A DNA stretch of 64,000 nt from JANNYA01 sp043754435 (GTDB lineage Bacteria > Pseudomonadota > Gammaproteobacteria > Xanthomonadales > SZUA-5), in contig JAYUUS010000124.1 in NCBI GenBank assembly GCA_043754435.1, forward strand, positions 61,366 through 125,365. Direction: 5' to 3'. A program made the translations under genes and the position numbers. Positions 34,709 through 45,300 of this stretch are shown one piece after another. How positions within the stretch are numbered: position 1 is the first letter of the stretch; every line of letters starts with the position of its first letter. Under the pieces are notes generated by a model, which was not told the origin of the DNA, searched no databases, and worked only from the letters and a program-made list of their open reading frames with translations.

Positions 34709-35694
34709 ATGGCTATCAAGAACTTGAACCCACGAGCGCCCTATCCAACGACCTTGCCAAAGCTAGCTGCACTTGTCGATCTCAAACGTGCTGGCAAGGC
34801 TGCACTTTCCGCAATAGTCATACTTTTTGCTGATCCTCAAATTATTTCACCTGCAAAACCCCAAACAACAGCGGGTAACTTTTTGTACGAAGCAACTAGC
34901 AAAATTGCGACTTTTAGTCAGCCTGCGCCCGCCCTCACCACGCAGGAGCTGGAAACTTTTAATCTGGGCAATCGACTATTCAACACGAATTGGGTGCCAA
35001 CAAGCGCCTCAACAAACGCTTTTAGCGGCCTTTGCCCGCTGTGGGCCGCACCACGCTGGGGCGCTACGGTTGGAAGGCGAATATCGCGACTTTGCAGGAT
35101 TAAACGCTGGACGCAGCACGTTTTGATATGGGCCTGACATCCGAGCTTGCGCCACAACAAAACTGTGAGGCCGTACAAATCACTTGCGCGCAATCGCTAA
35201 GCGGGCACATTCCTGAACTTTCCAGCAGTTTTACCGCAAAAATCACCGACTACCTGCGCATGCTCGGCGTGCCTAGGCAACGCCCGCTCAACCCGACGAG
35301 TGCACACGGCGCAATGCTGTTTCGTGACTTTCAATGCGGCGCTTGCCACGTTGAAAACTTCGCAACCGCCTCGCATTCCAGCCTGAGCTATTTGCACAAT
35401 CAAACTTTTCATCCCTACACCGATCTTTTGCTGCACGACATGGGTGCCGGTTTAAGCGACAGCCGCCCCGATTTCGCGGCAAGCGGCTCGGAATGGCGCA
35501 CCGCTCCGCTTTGGGGTATTGGACTAATTCCAAACGTCAATGCTCACAATCTATATCTTCACGACGGCCGCGCGCGTGGCGTTGCTGAGGCCGTTTTGTG
35601 GCACGGCGGCGAGGCGCAAGCAGCGAAGGAACGCTTTCGCAACACAAGCAAGGCAGATCGTGAGGCATTGATTGCGTTTGTAAATCGGCTATAG
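34709..35694 (+). pseudogene. Decayed di-haem oxidoreductase (DUF1111/DHOR family) gene
   Basis: Pieces of one protein lie in order but are broken. Frame 2 (34709-35037) ends with 'LTTQELETFNLGNRLFNTNW', the family's N-terminal signature. The frame from 35041 resumes with 'VGRTTLGRYGWKANIATLQD', is cut by TAA at 35101, then continues 'DMGLTSELAPQQNC'. It runs to a complete C-terminus with haem motif 'CGACH' and 'GLIPNVNAHNLYLHDGRARG'. The central region, including the first CxxCH, is missing, so a large internal deletion and a frameshift occurred near 35038, plus one nonsense codon. Intact family members are usually 450-550 residues; about 310 codons remain. The remnant 35128-35694 could still be translated. 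Confidence 0.75.
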
Positions 35695-35759
35695 GCCGAA
35701 AGCGTTGACTAAACTGGGATTCGATAAGAACCGCTGACACGGGTTGGGCTTACTCGGTT

Positions 35760-36185
35760 TCAGGAATGCAGGCTTGCTGGACTCAATACGATGAGTTTCA
35801 CGCCGGGTAAGTTGTCAAAGTCATTTGCGTTTAGTGTGAGCAGTGCAAATCCGTGTTCAATGGCCTGCGCCGCGATCCACAAATCGTTATAGCGCGGACG
35901 CGGTGAGCGTCCTGAGCGTTTTTCAGAGGCTGAAAGTACACCGAAAGCCGCAGCTGATAGCGGCGTTAATTGCAGTATCGGCCCCGCTTCGATGCGCTGT
36001 AAATAGGCCGATCGGATCGCTCGCATCGCTGGATCCGCACAAGATTGCACACCAAAATGCAGCTCTCCAAGTGTAATGACCGACGTTGTAAGGTTTGCAT
36101 TCTGTGTCGCAGCAACCACTGCGCTAAAGGTAAACTGCCGCGTTGAAAGCCCTATCCAAATACAGCTGTCTAAAATTACGCCCAC
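35760..36185 (-). CDS. PIN-domain toxin (VapC-like RNase)
   Basis: This 141-residue PIN endoribonuclease is the likely toxin of a toxin-antitoxin pair. Acidic residues of the active site are visible: Asp in 'GVILDSCIWIGL' (residue 6), Glu in 'VITLGELHFGVQ', Asp in 'PRYNDLWIAAQAIEHG' and Asp in 'LLTLNANDFDNL'. It overlaps the upstream antitoxin gene by 10 bp on the minus strand, as is typical for such pairs. Confidence 0.9.
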   Translation of the reverse strand: MGVILDSCIWIGLSTRQFTFSAVVAATQNANLTTSVITLGELHFGVQSCADPAMRAIRSAYLQRIEAGPILQLTPLSAAAFGVLSASEKRSGRSPRPRYNDLWIAAQAIEHGFALLTLNANDFDNLPGVKLIVLSPASLHS

Positions 36186-36433
36186 GGATCGCGCACGCTT
36201 TGATCAAACGCATGCTGACTGTCTTTTAGCCATGCCGCACCTTCTTTTGGACTCAGTGCGGGCAGTTCAAATCCTTCAAACGCTTGGAAAGCCGTCAAGG
36301 TGCGCTTAGGCGGTCCAATCTGAGCGATCGCGACGTTGTTGCGCAAAATGACGACGGTTTCGCCGCTTTGCATCACTTTGTCGAGTATGCCGCGCGTGTT
36401 TCGCGCGAGTTCGGTAGCGCTAATCGAAAGCAT
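36176..36433 (-). CDS. Phd/YefM-family antitoxin
   Basis: This 85-residue antitoxin has the N-terminal Phd/YefM fold 'MLSISATELARNTRGILDKV' and 'GETVVILRNNVAIAQIGPP', the DNA-binding and dimer part, and a C-terminal segment ending 'DSQHAFDQSVRDPWA' that should wrap the toxin. It heads the pair and probably represses its own promoter. A Phd antitoxin with a PIN toxin is a known mixed combination. Confidence 0.88.
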   Translation of the reverse strand: MLSISATELARNTRGILDKVMQSGETVVILRNNVAIAQIGPPKRTLTAFQAFEGFELPALSPKEGAAWLKDSQHAFDQSVRDPWA

Positions 36434-36714
36434 ATTGGATCCATAAAATACGTATCGTTACGTAATATACATCATTTAGGTGGCCACGCGTGAACGCGTC
36501 GGGACTTAACCGCTCATAAGTCTACGCTCGGGGTTGTAAGCTTATGAAGACCGCAATGGCCAATTGTTGAGCGTACCAAAGTATTTTTTCCTAATGGCGT
36601 GGTGTTTGTCGCACGCAAAACAGCGGCAAGGGCAGTATCGTTTCCATAGTGTCGAGCACGAAGCCCCCGCGCGAACGATTGCTTCGGGTGGTAAGCAGCA
36701 TGCCGCTAACGTGC
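36434..36714. other. Non-coding gap between antitoxin and ppsA
   Basis: This 281-bp stretch holds the antitoxin promoter on its left side and the region after the ppsA stop on its right. The open frames crossing it look like non-coding shadows, with no ribosome site or recognisable protein. A CTCATAAG...CTTATGAAG inverted pair (36510-36547) is the only structure I see. Confidence 0.5.
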
Positions 36715-39090
36715 CTAGCCCGCTTTCGAGCGCGCCAACAACAACCAAGTTTCCACCACCGTATCTGGCGTCAAAGAAATACTTTCGATACCCTGCGCCA
36801 GCAGCCACTGCGCCAAATCTGGATGATCCGACGGCCCTTGGCCGCAGATGCCGATGTATTTGCCCATTTTCTTGGCGGCAGTAATCGCCATCGACAGCAG
36901 CTTTTTGACCGCCGGGTCGCGCTCATCAAAGAGGTGGGCTACGATATCGGAATCGCGGTCTAGGCCGAGTGTGAGCTGGGTTAAGTCATTGCTGCCAATG
37001 GAAAATCCGTCGAAGTGCGCTAAAAATTCCTCCGCCAAAATCGCGTTGCTGGGCACTTCGCACATCATGATGACTTTCAAGCCGCATTCGCCGCGCTTGA
37101 GGCCAAATTCGGCCAAGGTTTCGATCACCTTTTCGGCTTCGCCAACCGTGCGCACAAAGGGAATCATTGCCCAGACGTTGGTCAAACCCATTTCTTCGCG
37201 CACGCGCTTCATCGCACGGCATTCCAGCGCGAAGCAATCTTTGAAGCGTACATCGACGTAGCGCGACGCGCCGCGGAAGCCAATCATTGGATTGTGCTCA
37301 ATCGGCTCGTAGCGCTTGCCGCCGATGAGTTCAGCATATTCGTTGGATTTAAAATCGCTCAAGCGCACGATCACCGGGTTCGGCGCAAACGCCGCCGCGA
37401 TCATTGCCATGCCTTCGGCTAAGCGATCCACATAAAAATCGACCGGGCTGGCATAGCCCTGGATGCGCGCATCAATTTGCGCTTTGACGGCCGCATCTTG
37501 CTGATCGTATTCCAGCAGCGCTTTTGGGTGCACGCCAATGTGGCTATTGATAATCATCTCAAGGCGCGCCAAACCGACACCGGCATTGGGCAGCTGGCCG
37601 AATTCAAACGCGCGCTCTGGGTGCGCGACGTTCATCATAATTTTGAGCGGTGCCGGTGGCATAGCGCCCAAATTTGCAGTCAGGCGCTCAAATTTTAGTT
37701 CGCCCGCGTAAACATTGCCGGTGTCGCCCTCTGCGCAAGAAACCGTAACCTGCGCGCCCGCTGCGATTTTTAACGTCGCATCGCCACAGCCCACAATCGC
37801 CGGAATACCCAGTTCACGCGCGATAATTGCGGCGTGGCAGGTGCGGCCACCGCGATTGGTCACAATCGCCGAGGCGCGCTTCATCACCGGTTCCCAATCC
37901 GGGTCGGTCATATCCGTCACTAGCACATCGCCCGCCTGCACCAAGTCCATCTGCGCCGTGCCCTTGACCACGCGCGCCGGGCCAGCGCCAATTTTTTGCC
38001 CAATCGCCCGGCCCTGCACCAACAGCTCACCTTTTTCGCGCAAGTGGAATTTCTCGACTTCGGTGGCGTTTTGCCGCGACTTCACCGTTTCAGGCCGCGC
38101 CTGCACGATATAGAGCTTGCCGCTCAAGCCATCTTTGGCCCATTCGATATCCATCGGGCGGCCGTAATGCTGCTCAATGGTCAGCGCTTGGCGCGCCAAT
38201 TCCGCGCATTCCACCTCCGTCATGCAAAACTGATTCTGATCGGCAGCCGGCACCGGCTCGACGCGCACGCGCTCGCCGGGTTTATCCGAATACACCATGC
38301 GCGTTTGTTTGCTGCCTAAAACTCGACGAATCAGCGCACGTTTGCCTGCACGCAGCGCCGGTTTATAGACAATATATTCGTCCGGATTTACCGCGCCCTG
38401 CACCACCATTTCGCCCAAACCGTAGCTCGCGGTAATAAACACCACATCAGTAAAACCGGATTCAGTATCCAGCGTAAACGCCACGCCCGAGGTCGCCAAA
38501 TCCGAGCGCACCATTTGCTGAATACCGGCGGACAAAAATACATCTTCATGCTTAAAACCGTGATGCACGCGATAGCTAATCGCGCGGTCGTTGTAAAGCG
38601 AGGCAAACACCTCTTTGATGCGCGCCAACACTGAATCCGCACCTGTGACATTCAAAAAGGTTTCTTGTTGCCCGGCGAACGAGGCATCCGGCAAGTCTTC
38701 TGCAGTTGCCGACGAACGCACCGCCACCGCTGGGTTCGACAAACCTGTTTTTTGCTCTAATTCGGCGTAAGCGCGGCGAATTTCGGCCTCAAACGCCGCC
38801 GGGAATTGCGCGGCATGCACCCAGCCGCGAATTTCTGCACCTGCAGCGATCAGTGCGTTTACGTCATCAATATTCAGCGCCGCTAAGCGCGCATAAATGC
38901 GTTCTTTAATTTGATTAAATTCGACAAACTCGCGGAAGCCGCTGGCGGTGGTGGCAAATCCACCTGGCACCGAAACGCCAAGCGCCGACAAATTGCCGAT
39001 CATCTCGCCCAAGCTTGCATTTTTCCCGCCGACCTGCGGCAAATCGCTCAAACGAAGTTGGTCTAACCAAAGAATATAAGGGTTGCTCAT
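36715..39090 (-). CDS. ppsA: Phosphoenolpyruvate synthase (pyruvate, water dikinase)
   Basis: This 791-residue gluconeogenic enzyme makes phosphoenolpyruvate from pyruvate and ATP. The N-terminal ATP-grasp part has 'QVGGKNASLGEMIGNLSALG' and 'VAVRSSATAEDLPDASFAGQ'. The phosphohistidine is in 'NRGGRTCHAAIIARELGIPA' (about residue 425). The C-terminal PEP-binding barrel has 'FDGFSIGSNDLTQLTLGLDR' and the catalytic Cys in 'IGICGQGPSDHPD'. It is full length. The regulatory kinase/phosphorylase gene often found divergent from ppsA is not present. Confidence 0.97.
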   Translation of the reverse strand: MSNPYILWLDQLRLSDLPQVGGKNASLGEMIGNLSALGVSVPGGFATTASGFREFVEFNQIKERIYARLAALNIDDVNALIAAGAEIRGWVHAAQFPAAFEAEIRRAYAELEQKTGLSNPAVAVRSSATAEDLPDASFAGQQETFLNVTGADSVLARIKEVFASLYNDRAISYRVHHGFKHEDVFLSAGIQQMVRSDLATSGVAFTLDTESGFTDVVFITASYGLGEMVVQGAVNPDEYIVYKPALRAGKRALIRRVLGSKQTRMVYSDKPGERVRVEPVPAADQNQFCMTEVECAELARQALTIEQHYGRPMDIEWAKDGLSGKLYIVQARPETVKSRQNATEVEKFHLREKGELLVQGRAIGQKIGAGPARVVKGTAQMDLVQAGDVLVTDMTDPDWEPVMKRASAIVTNRGGRTCHAAIIARELGIPAIVGCGDATLKIAAGAQVTVSCAEGDTGNVYAGELKFERLTANLGAMPPAPLKIMMNVAHPERAFEFGQLPNAGVGLARLEMIINSHIGVHPKALLEYDQQDAAVKAQIDARIQGYASPVDFYVDRLAEGMAMIAAAFAPNPVIVRLSDFKSNEYAELIGGKRYEPIEHNPMIGFRGASRYVDVRFKDCFALECRAMKRVREEMGLTNVWAMIPFVRTVGEAEKVIETLAEFGLKRGECGLKVIMMCEVPSNAILAEEFLAHFDGFSIGSNDLTQLTLGLDRDSDIVAHLFDERDPAVKKLLSMAITAAKKMGKYIGICGQGPSDHPDLAQWLLAQGIESISLTPDTVVETWLLLARSKAG

Positions 39091-39225
39091 TGCAAATCCA
39101 GGCGCTCGAAAGATGGCGCGGATAATGCTAAGCGCGCGCTGAGTTCACAAGCTAGAGTTGCAGGTCTCGTTGGCAAATTCCATACCCTTGGAACTTTTGC
39201 AGTGTTTGCGCTACATTGAAGGCCT

Positions 39226-39636
39226 ATGACTCGACTCGCTCGCCACTGTTTGCTTTCCCTGCTGCTGATCGTGCAGTCGCTAAGTAGCGCTTGGGGGCAG
39301 GCGCACATTGCTAATGCGATGGCGACAGTCAACCCAACAATGCAGGCTGGACGCGACTGCGAGGCTATGAAGTCGTTTTTGAGCATTCGCGCTGAAACTT
39401 CCGTTGAAGCGCCGGCAGATGCAGTTCCCGGCAAATCCCCCCTCAATTGCCCCTGCTGTAGCAAACAGTGCCCGCCCACGCATTGCGCAGCGACCGCGCT
39501 TGTGATCGCTTTGCCTACTGCGCTAGCGCCAGCATTAGCATTTTTACCGCTGGCAACGCCGCTGGGCGCATTTGCGCAACGCACGCGCAAACATTTTTCT
39601 ACGCCGCCGACACCGCCGCCGAATCCACTCAGTTAA
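39226..39636 (+). CDS. Small exported Cys-rich protein ahead of the Cus operon (CopL/DUF2946-like)
   Basis: This 136-residue exported protein has a signal peptide (LARHCLLSLLLIVQSLSSAW). A compact metal-ligand cluster 'NCPCCSKQCPPTHC' (five Cys, one His) lies near residues 84-97, then a hydrophobic stretch and a Pro-rich tail. The layout recalls the small CopL/DUF2946-type proteins found before copper-resistance genes in Xanthomonadales. The resemblance is architectural and not a firm homology. It precedes cusC by 74 bp on the same strand. A role in periplasmic Cu/Ag sensing or buffering is inference. Confidence 0.7.
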   Translation: MTRLARHCLLSLLLIVQSLSSAWGQAHIANAMATVNPTMQAGRDCEAMKSFLSIRAETSVEAPADAVPGKSPLNCPCCSKQCPPTHCAATALVIALPTALAPALAFLPLATPLGAFAQRTRKHFSTPPTPPPNPLS

Positions 39637-39710
39637 ATTAACTTTTCAGGCGGCGTGCTGCCTTTGCAGCGCACAGCGCAGAGTAATTTTTGCTGGGAGT
39701 GGCTTTATTT

Positions 39711-40997
39711 ATGTATACCAAATTTTTATGTGCGCTGCTGTTAGCAAGTGCGGCACCCGTGTGGGCAGGCCCGGGCAACGCCGAACGCATGCGCGCCGAG
39801 CCCGTGAGCTTCAATGCCGCGCTACACTTGGCGCAACAGCAAGCACCTGAGCAAATAGCGGCGGCCAGCATGACCCAGGCGGCGCGCTTGGATGCGATCC
39901 CGGCCGGCAGTTTACCCAAACCAAAACTATTGTTTGGCATTGATAATTTACCGATTAATTCGGTGGATCGCTTTAGCGTATCGAACGATTTCATGACCAT
40001 GCGTCGGATTGGCCTCATGCAGGAATTTCCGAATCATGATAAGCGTGCTGCGCAACAGGCCATCGCGCAAAGCGAAATTGGACTGGGAGTTAGCCTGCAG
40101 GGCACGGCGCGCATTACGGTCAGTAATAACGTCGCCGCCGCATGGCTAACGCGCTACAGCAGCGAACAGCAATTGCGCCTACTGGCAGATTTGCGCGCGG
40201 AAAATCAGCGCTTTGCGCAGGTAGTAGCGGCGCAATTTGCGGCGGGTAATGCTGCACTTGTAGATATTTTAGCCCCCAAGCTTGAGGCAGCGGAGCTAGA
40301 TACTTTGGATGACGCGCTGCAAGAACAGCAGCGGGTAGCCATCGCTAGCCTAAAACGCTGGCTTGGGGATCGTGGCAGCGCGCCGCTGCAGGGTAGCCCG
40401 CCGCCTTGGCTGGCGATTAAGCCGTCAAGTCAACAGTGGCACAACCGGGTGGCGGCGCATCCAACCCTTGGCCGCTTGCGCGCCCTGCTAGACGCGGCGG
40501 ATGCACGTGTGGCTGCGACGCAGGCCGAGAAGCACCCTGACTGGGCGGTGGAGCTGAGCTATCAGGAACGCAATCGGCCCTTTTCTGACATGATTTCCTT
40601 ACAGTTCAGTGTAGATTTGCCGATTTTTGCCAAGCAACGCCTCGACCCGAGCATTGCCGCACGGCTAGCTGCGCGTAACGCACGGGTGGCCGAACTTGAT
40701 GCCATGCAGCGCGAACAGCACGCAAACTTAGATGCGCAATTGGCGCAAGTGGCGCGTTTGACCCAGGCGCTAACGCGTCAAAACGCCACATTAATTCCGT
40801 TGGCGCAAGAGAAAATTCGCTTAAGTACCGCCGCGTGGAGTGCCGGCACCGCCAGCCTGAGCGATGTGATGCTCGCCCGCCGTGAAGGGCAAATGGCAGC
40901 GTTACGCGCGCTTGAGCTGGACAACCAACGCATGCTGGCGATCGCCGCGCTGCACTATAACTATGGCACTTTTGCCACATCTGGAGCTGCACCATGA
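39711..40997 (+). CDS. cusC: TolC-family outer membrane channel of heavy-metal efflux (CusC/CzcC-like)
   Basis: This is a roughly 428-residue outer-membrane channel. The ATG at 39711 with GGGAG upstream places the signal peptide (YTKFLCALLLASAAPVWAGP) at the start; a TTG at 39690 is unlikely. Family features include 'RRIGLMQEFPNHDKRAAQQA' and the second-repeat 'KHPDWAVELSYQERNRPFSD'. Unlike CusC of E. coli it shows no lipobox Cys. The 3' end overlaps cusB by 4 bp (ATGA). Assignment to copper/silver rests on the CusA metal residues downstream. Confidence 0.88.
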   Translation: MYTKFLCALLLASAAPVWAGPGNAERMRAEPVSFNAALHLAQQQAPEQIAAASMTQAARLDAIPAGSLPKPKLLFGIDNLPINSVDRFSVSNDFMTMRRIGLMQEFPNHDKRAAQQAIAQSEIGLGVSLQGTARITVSNNVAAAWLTRYSSEQQLRLLADLRAENQRFAQVVAAQFAAGNAALVDILAPKLEAAELDTLDDALQEQQRVAIASLKRWLGDRGSAPLQGSPPPWLAIKPSSQQWHNRVAAHPTLGRLRALLDAADARVAATQAEKHPDWAVELSYQERNRPFSDMISLQFSVDLPIFAKQRLDPSIAARLAARNARVAELDAMQREQHANLDAQLAQVARLTQALTRQNATLIPLAQEKIRLSTAAWSAGTASLSDVMLARREGQMAALRALELDNQRMLAIAALHYNYGTFATSGAAP

Positions 40998-42322
40998 AGC
41001 GCGCGATGCAAGGACTTAGTATCGGCATCGCCGCCATCGCCCTGCTTGCCTGCGGCTTTTTGATTGGGCGGAATTGGCCGAGTGCACGCACCGCTATGCC
41101 ATCTTTGCGGGCGAACGGGGCGATGCCGATGGAAACCGCGACTGCTCCGGCCCGTGCGGCGGTCAATACTTCAGCACCCAAAGTGCTTTATTGGTACGAC
41201 CCGATGGTGCCAGCCCAGCATTTTGCTGCACCCGGCAAGTCGCCGTTTATGGATATGCAGCTGGTTGCAAAATATGCCGATACCGACAGCACAGCAGTGG
41301 CGGGCATTCGCGTTGATGGCGGTATGGCGCAAAACCTAGCCATACGCTTAAGCACCGTCAAACGCAGTCAGCAAGTGCAGGAAATTCGCGCCAGTGGTGT
41401 GTTGGCGTTTGACGAACGTGCGCTCAGCATTATGCAAAGCCGCACGGTGGGCTTTGTCGAACGGGTGTGGCCGATAGCGGTGGGTGATCAGGTAAAAGCA
41501 GGCCAGCCGCTGCTGCAGCTGTTGGTGCCTGAGTGGGCCGCCGCGCAAAGCGAGATGCTAGCGGTACGAGCAATGGGTGACGCCACGCTGCTACAGGCAG
41601 CGCGCACGCGGCTGCAGCGGTTGGGCATGCCAGCGGCCTTGATTGAGCGCGTGGCAAGCAGCGGGCGCAGCGAGCCCGTATTTACCGTGACTGCAGCGCA
41701 ATCGGGCGTCGTGCTCAGCGTCGATGCGCGCGCTGGCATGAGCGTTATTGCGGGGCAAACGCTGTTTTCCATCAATGGTTTTAGCGATATTTGGCTAAAT
41801 GTCGCGGTGCCACAGAGCCAGCTTAACCAAGTGCTACCTGGCTCTGCGGTGCGTGCGACGATTGCCGGTATCAGTGCCGCAGTGCCGGGCACCGTATTAG
41901 ACATTTTGCCGGAATTAGACGCAGCCAGCCGCAGCTTACAGGTGCGCATTGTGCTGACTAATAGCGATCAGCAACTGCGCCCCGGCATGCGCGCGGACGT
42001 GACGCTACAAAGCGCTGAATCCGCGACGGTGCTGACGGTGCCGACCGAAGCGATCATTCGCACCGGCCAGCGCAGCGTGGTGATGTTGGCGTTACAAGGC
42101 GGCCGCTTTGCGCCCGTTGAAGTAACGTTGGGCGCAGAAATGGGTGCGCAAACTGCGATTCTGTCCGGCTTGAGCGAAGCTCAGCAAATCGTCAGCAGCG
42201 GGCAATTTCTATTTGATTCGGAAGCGAATTTATCCGGCCTAGGTTTGCAAGAGGGTGAGTTGGAAGACGCGGGTTTAGCTGAACCTCCCATGCCCGAACA
42301 CACGCCTGAGCCAACACCGTGA
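40994..42322 (+). CDS. cusB: Heavy-metal efflux periplasmic adaptor CusB
   Basis: This 442-residue adaptor has one N-terminal membrane anchor ('GLSIGIAAIALLACGFLIG'). A heavy-metal-binding domain with 'LYWYDPMVPAQHFAAPGKSP' followed by 'FMDMQLV' (about residues 66-95) provides Met residues rather than Cys, as in CusB-type adaptors. Lipoyl and hairpin regions follow ('ALSIMQSRTVGFVERVWPIA', 'GVVLSVDARAGMSVIAGQTL'). The C-terminus is Pro/Glu-rich. Start and stop overlap cusC and cusA by 4 bp each. Confidence 0.92.
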   Translation: MKRAMQGLSIGIAAIALLACGFLIGRNWPSARTAMPSLRANGAMPMETATAPARAAVNTSAPKVLYWYDPMVPAQHFAAPGKSPFMDMQLVAKYADTDSTAVAGIRVDGGMAQNLAIRLSTVKRSQQVQEIRASGVLAFDERALSIMQSRTVGFVERVWPIAVGDQVKAGQPLLQLLVPEWAAAQSEMLAVRAMGDATLLQAARTRLQRLGMPAALIERVASSGRSEPVFTVTAAQSGVVLSVDARAGMSVIAGQTLFSINGFSDIWLNVAVPQSQLNQVLPGSAVRATIAGISAAVPGTVLDILPELDAASRSLQVRIVLTNSDQQLRPGMRADVTLQSAESATVLTVPTEAIIRTGQRSVVMLALQGGRFAPVEVTLGAEMGAQTAILSGLSEAQQIVSSGQFLFDSEANLSGLGLQEGELEDAGLAEPPMPEHTPEPTP

Positions 42323-45300
42323 TCGCGCGCTTAATTCATTGGGCCATTGCGCAGCGCGCGTTAGTGCTGCTTTTGAGCGCATTTTTGGCCGCAGCTGGCA
42401 TTTGGGCGCTTAGAAGTACGCCGATAGATGCGTTGCCCGATCTCTCGGATGTGCAAGTAATTATTCGCACCAGCTATCCAGGACAGGCACCGCAACTGGT
42501 GGAAAATCAAATCAGCTACCCGATTGCCACCAGCATGATGTCAGTGCCGGGTGCGAAAACGGTGCGCGCGTTTTCGTTTTATGGGGACAGTTTTGTCTAC
42601 GTGATTTTCGCAGACGGCACCGATTTATACTGGGCGCGTTCACGCGTTTTGGAATATCTGAGCGGGGTGCAGGCGAAGCTTCCAGCGGGTGCCAGCGCCA
42701 GTTTAGGCCCGGATGCCACCGGCGTTGGTTGGATTTATGAGTATGCACTGGTCGATAAAAGCGGTGCGCACGATTTAGCCGAACTGCGCACACTCCAGGA
42801 TTGGTTTTTGCGGTTTGAGTTGAAAACGCTGCCGAATGTGGCAGAAGTAGCCAGCATTGGCGGCATGGTTAAGCAGTATCAGGTACTGCTTGACCCGTTA
42901 AAAATGGCAGCGCTAGGAGTAACGCAGGCAGAGATCAAAGCCGCAGTACAGGCCGCTAACCAGGAAGCAGGTGGCGGTGTGCTGAATTTGGGCGAGGCCG
43001 AACTGATGCTGCGCGCCAGCGGTTATTTGCGTTCCCTGGATGATTTCCGAGCGATTCTGATTCGCCTCAGCGGCAACACACCGATCCTACTGGGCGATGT
43101 TGCCAGGGTTCAACTGGGGCCAGAAATGCGGCGCGGCGTGGCGGAGCTTAATGGCGAAGGTGAGGTGGCGGGCGGCGTGGTGATTTTGCGCTCCGGTGCC
43201 AATGCGCGCGCCACGCTGGCAGCCCTGCACGCAAAATTAGCGGCGCTGCAGGCGGGTTTGCCCGAAGGCGTGCAAATTGTCAGTACTTATGATCGCAGCC
43301 AGCTGATTGATCGCGCCGTGCAAAATCTAAGCTATAAGCTCATCGAAGAATTTGTCGTGGTGGCGCTGGTATGCCTGCTGTTTTTAGGGCATTTGCGTTC
43401 AAGTTTGGTAGCCATAATCACGCTGCCGCTGGGTATTTTAGCGGCCTTTTTGGTGATGCGCATGCAGGGCGTGAACGCCAATATTATGTCGCTCGGCGGT
43501 ATTGCGATTGCGATTGGCGCGATGTTGGATGCCGCCGTGGTGATGATTGAAAATGCGCATAAGCATATTGAGGCTTGGCAGCACCAACACCCAGATGCGG
43601 TGCTGCGCGGTGAGACGCATTGGCACGTGATCGCAAAAGCCGCTGTTGAAGTCGGCCCGGCACTGTTTTTCTGTTTATTAATCATCACGCTATCGTTTAT
43701 TCCGGTGTTTTTATTGCAGGCGCAAGAAGGCCGTTTATTCGGCCCGCTGGCGTACACCAAAACCTATGCTATGGCTGCTGCGGCGGCGCTCTCGATTACG
43801 CTGGTGCCGGTGTTGATGGGCTATTGGATTCGCGGCAAAATCCCGGATTCCGGGAAAAATCCACTGAACCGGCTGTTGATTAGGCTGTATCAGCCCCTGC
43901 TGAATGCCGCGCTGGCCGCGCCAAAAATGACCCTCTTGTTGGCATTGCTGGTGATGCTTTCGGCGCTATGGCCGGCGGCGCAACTAGGGGGTGAGTTTCT
44001 GCCGCCATTGGATGAGGGAGATGTACTGTATATGCCCTCCGCGCTGCCGGGCTTATCCGCGCAAAAGGCCAGCGAGCTATTGCAACAAACTGATCGGCTC
44101 ATTAAAACCGTGCCTGAGGTGGCGTCCGTATTTGGTAAAGCCGGGCGCGCGGAAAGTGCGACGGATCCGGCCCCGATGGAGATGTTTGAAACCACCGTAC
44201 AGTTCAAACCGCGCGCGCAGTGGCGCGCGGGCATGACGTCAGAAAAACTGATCGCCGAGCTGGATCGCTTAGTGCAAGTTCCAGGGCTGTCAAATATCTG
44301 GGTGCCACCGATTCGCAATCGTATCGATATGTTGGCAACCGGGATCAAAAGCCCGATTGGCGTGAAAGTTGCGGGCAGCGATTTAGCGGCACTGGATCGC
44401 GTCGCGCAGCAGGTCGCCAAAGCTGCGAAATCTGTGGCCGGAGTGAGTTCCAGTTTTGCCGAACGCCTGAGCGGCGGGCGTTACGTCGATATTGATATTG
44501 ATCGCATTACCGCAGCGCGCTATGGCCTGAGCATTACGGCGGTGCAAGCGGTCGTCAGTGGCGCGATGGGTGGCGAAAATATTGGCGAAGTAGTGGACGG
44601 CGCAGCACGCTTTCCAATCAGTTTGCGCTACCAGCGCGACTGGCGCAGCAGTATCGAAGCGGTGCACAAGCTGCCGATCTTGACGGCAAGCGGCGCGCAA
44701 ATCCCGCTGGGTAGCGTTGCCAAAATCGCCGTACATGATGGCCCGCCGATGCTGAAAAGCGAAAATGCGCGCCTGAGTGCGTGGGTTTACATTGACGTCC
44801 AGGGGCGCGATCTAGTGTCGGTGGTACATGATCTGCAAAAAATATTGCCGCAACAAGTCAAGCTGGAGCCTGGAATTTCCCTGAGTTATTCCGGCCAGTT
44901 CGAGTTTATCGAGCGGGCCAATGCTCGGCTCAAAATTTTAGTGCCCGCCACGCTACTGATTATTTTCATCCTGCTGTATTTAACCTTCAACCGCTTTGAC
45001 GAAGCGCTGCTGATTATGGCTACTTTACCGTTTGCACTGACCGGCGGCGTGTGGCTTTTATATTTGCTGGACTACCGCTTATCCATTGCAACCGGCGTTG
45101 GCTTCATCGCGCTGGCCGGTGTGTCGGCAGAATTTGGCGTGATTATGCTGATCTATCTCAAGCAAGCGTGGCAGCACGAAAAACATTCATCGCCGGAACA
45201 AAATTCCAGTGCACCGGATTTACTGGGCGCGATTCGCTACGGTGCGGTGCAGCGCGTGCGCCCCAAAGCGATGACGGTAGCGGTGATTATGGCCGGCTTG

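Noticed and set aside
36542..36884. ORFs between the antitoxin and ppsA
   Set aside because: They overlap the ppsA 3' end or lack start signals and family features.
39195..39225. GGAACTTT followed by a 16-bp spacer, sigma-E-like, upstream of the Cys-rich exported protein
   Set aside because: The -35 element matches but the -10 (ACATTG) does not fit TCnnA, so it is probably chance.
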